Assembly: GCF_000177215.2 (NCBI RefSeq)
Contig: NZ_CM001368.1
Location: 682,001-746,000 of the forward strand
Origin: Solidesulfovibrio carbinoliphilus subsp. oakridgensis
Lineage (GTDB): Bacteria; Desulfobacterota; Desulfovibrionia; Desulfovibrionales; Desulfovibrionaceae
Direction of reading: 5' to 3'
DNA: 64,000 nucleotides
The notes under the pieces were generated by a model. The model searched no databases and was not told where the DNA came from. It worked only from the letters and a program-made list of their open reading frames with translations. Shown piece after piece: positions 63,868 to 64,000 of this stretch; position 1 is the first letter of the stretch, and each line of letters opens with the position of its first letter. A program made the translations under genes and the position numbers.

Positions 63868-64000
63868 GGATGTTCATGCCCAGGGTTTCGGCCAGGGCGC
63901 GCTCAATCGCCTCGGCCTGGTGGAAGGATTCGCGGATGCGCTCGCGGATGAATTCGGTCTTGCCATAGCGCACGAGCAGGTCGTCGAACCGGGTCTCCAG
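63830..64000 (-). CDS. C-terminal end of a gene cut by the window edge
   Basis: Reading from 64000 gives an open frame [20 protein letters not shown]... for 56 residues to a TGA at 63830-63832. The helical, charged sequence and codon use look coding, and it overlaps the ddl start by 38 bases. The visible part carries no domain I can identify, and its start lies outside the window. Confidence 0.7.
   Translation of the reverse strand: METRFDDLLVRYGKTEFIRERIRESFHQAEAIERALAETLGMNIHESTFGCGGLVE

Overview
The window reads as chromosomal DNA of a strictly anaerobic, GC-rich deltaproteobacterium, most likely a Desulfovibrionaceae member of the Solidesulfovibrio/Desulfovibrio type. This rests on gene content and codon use (very high third-position GC, strong AAGGAGG ribosome sites): a lactate-utilisation lutABC set, a NikK-M-L-Q-O nickel transporter, a bacteriohemerythrin, NIL-domain ferredoxin, PocR-type histidine kinase, GAK-system proteins and pdxJ-acpS pairing. 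No tRNA, rRNA, transposase, phage gene or CRISPR array was seen. No database search was run; family names come from recognising motifs.

Layout. 0-3 kb: acpS and pdxJ (minus) and a UDP-glucose dehydrogenase (plus). 3.2-8.3 kb (minus): bactofilin and a small lipoprotein, then a large MscS channel behind citrate synthase. 8.5-12.9 kb (plus): lutABC, a universal stress protein and two small unknowns. 12.9-22.6 kb: cell-envelope and metal genes (polysaccharide deacetylase, molbindin, D,D-carboxypeptidase, metallo-beta-lactamase-fold hydrolase, M32 peptidase, cupin, orphan ModA, diguanylate cyclase). 23.2-27 kb (plus): complete nickel/cobalt ECF transporter nikKMLQO. 27.2-33.5 kb (minus): seven-gene operon ileS-lspA-PLDc_N-cpoB-ferredoxin-pilZ-cheZ. 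33.7-38.8 kb (plus): carB-purF-unknown. 39-41.4 kb (plus): an ArsR-type regulator, a promoter with a 24-bp palindrome lying over its -10 box, a MOT1/SulP-like transporter, an AhpD-like protein and a thioredoxin-like protein. 41.5-47.8 kb: ftsY, an ATC-hydrolase-family protein overlapping asnS, and a PocR sensor kinase. 48-58.7 kb: an accessory-looking region with an amphi-Trp protein, a repeat-bearing unknown, a radical SAM protein, a PHP-glycosyltransferase fusion, pstB-phoU, an HprK-related kinase and a CofD-like protein. 59-64 kb: hemerythrin, L,D-transpeptidase, TPR protein, carA, ddl and a gene cut by the window edge.

The most interesting parts are (i) the ArsR-controlled transporter/AhpD/thioredoxin set, a candidate thiol- or metalloid-responsive oxyanion system; (ii) a GAK-type set (amphi-Trp, HprK-related kinase B, CofD-like) linked to pstB-phoU but lacking the ATP-grasp partner in this window; and (iii) a family of modular GC-rich hairpin elements at 3' ends of genes, one of which is read into the end of acpS.
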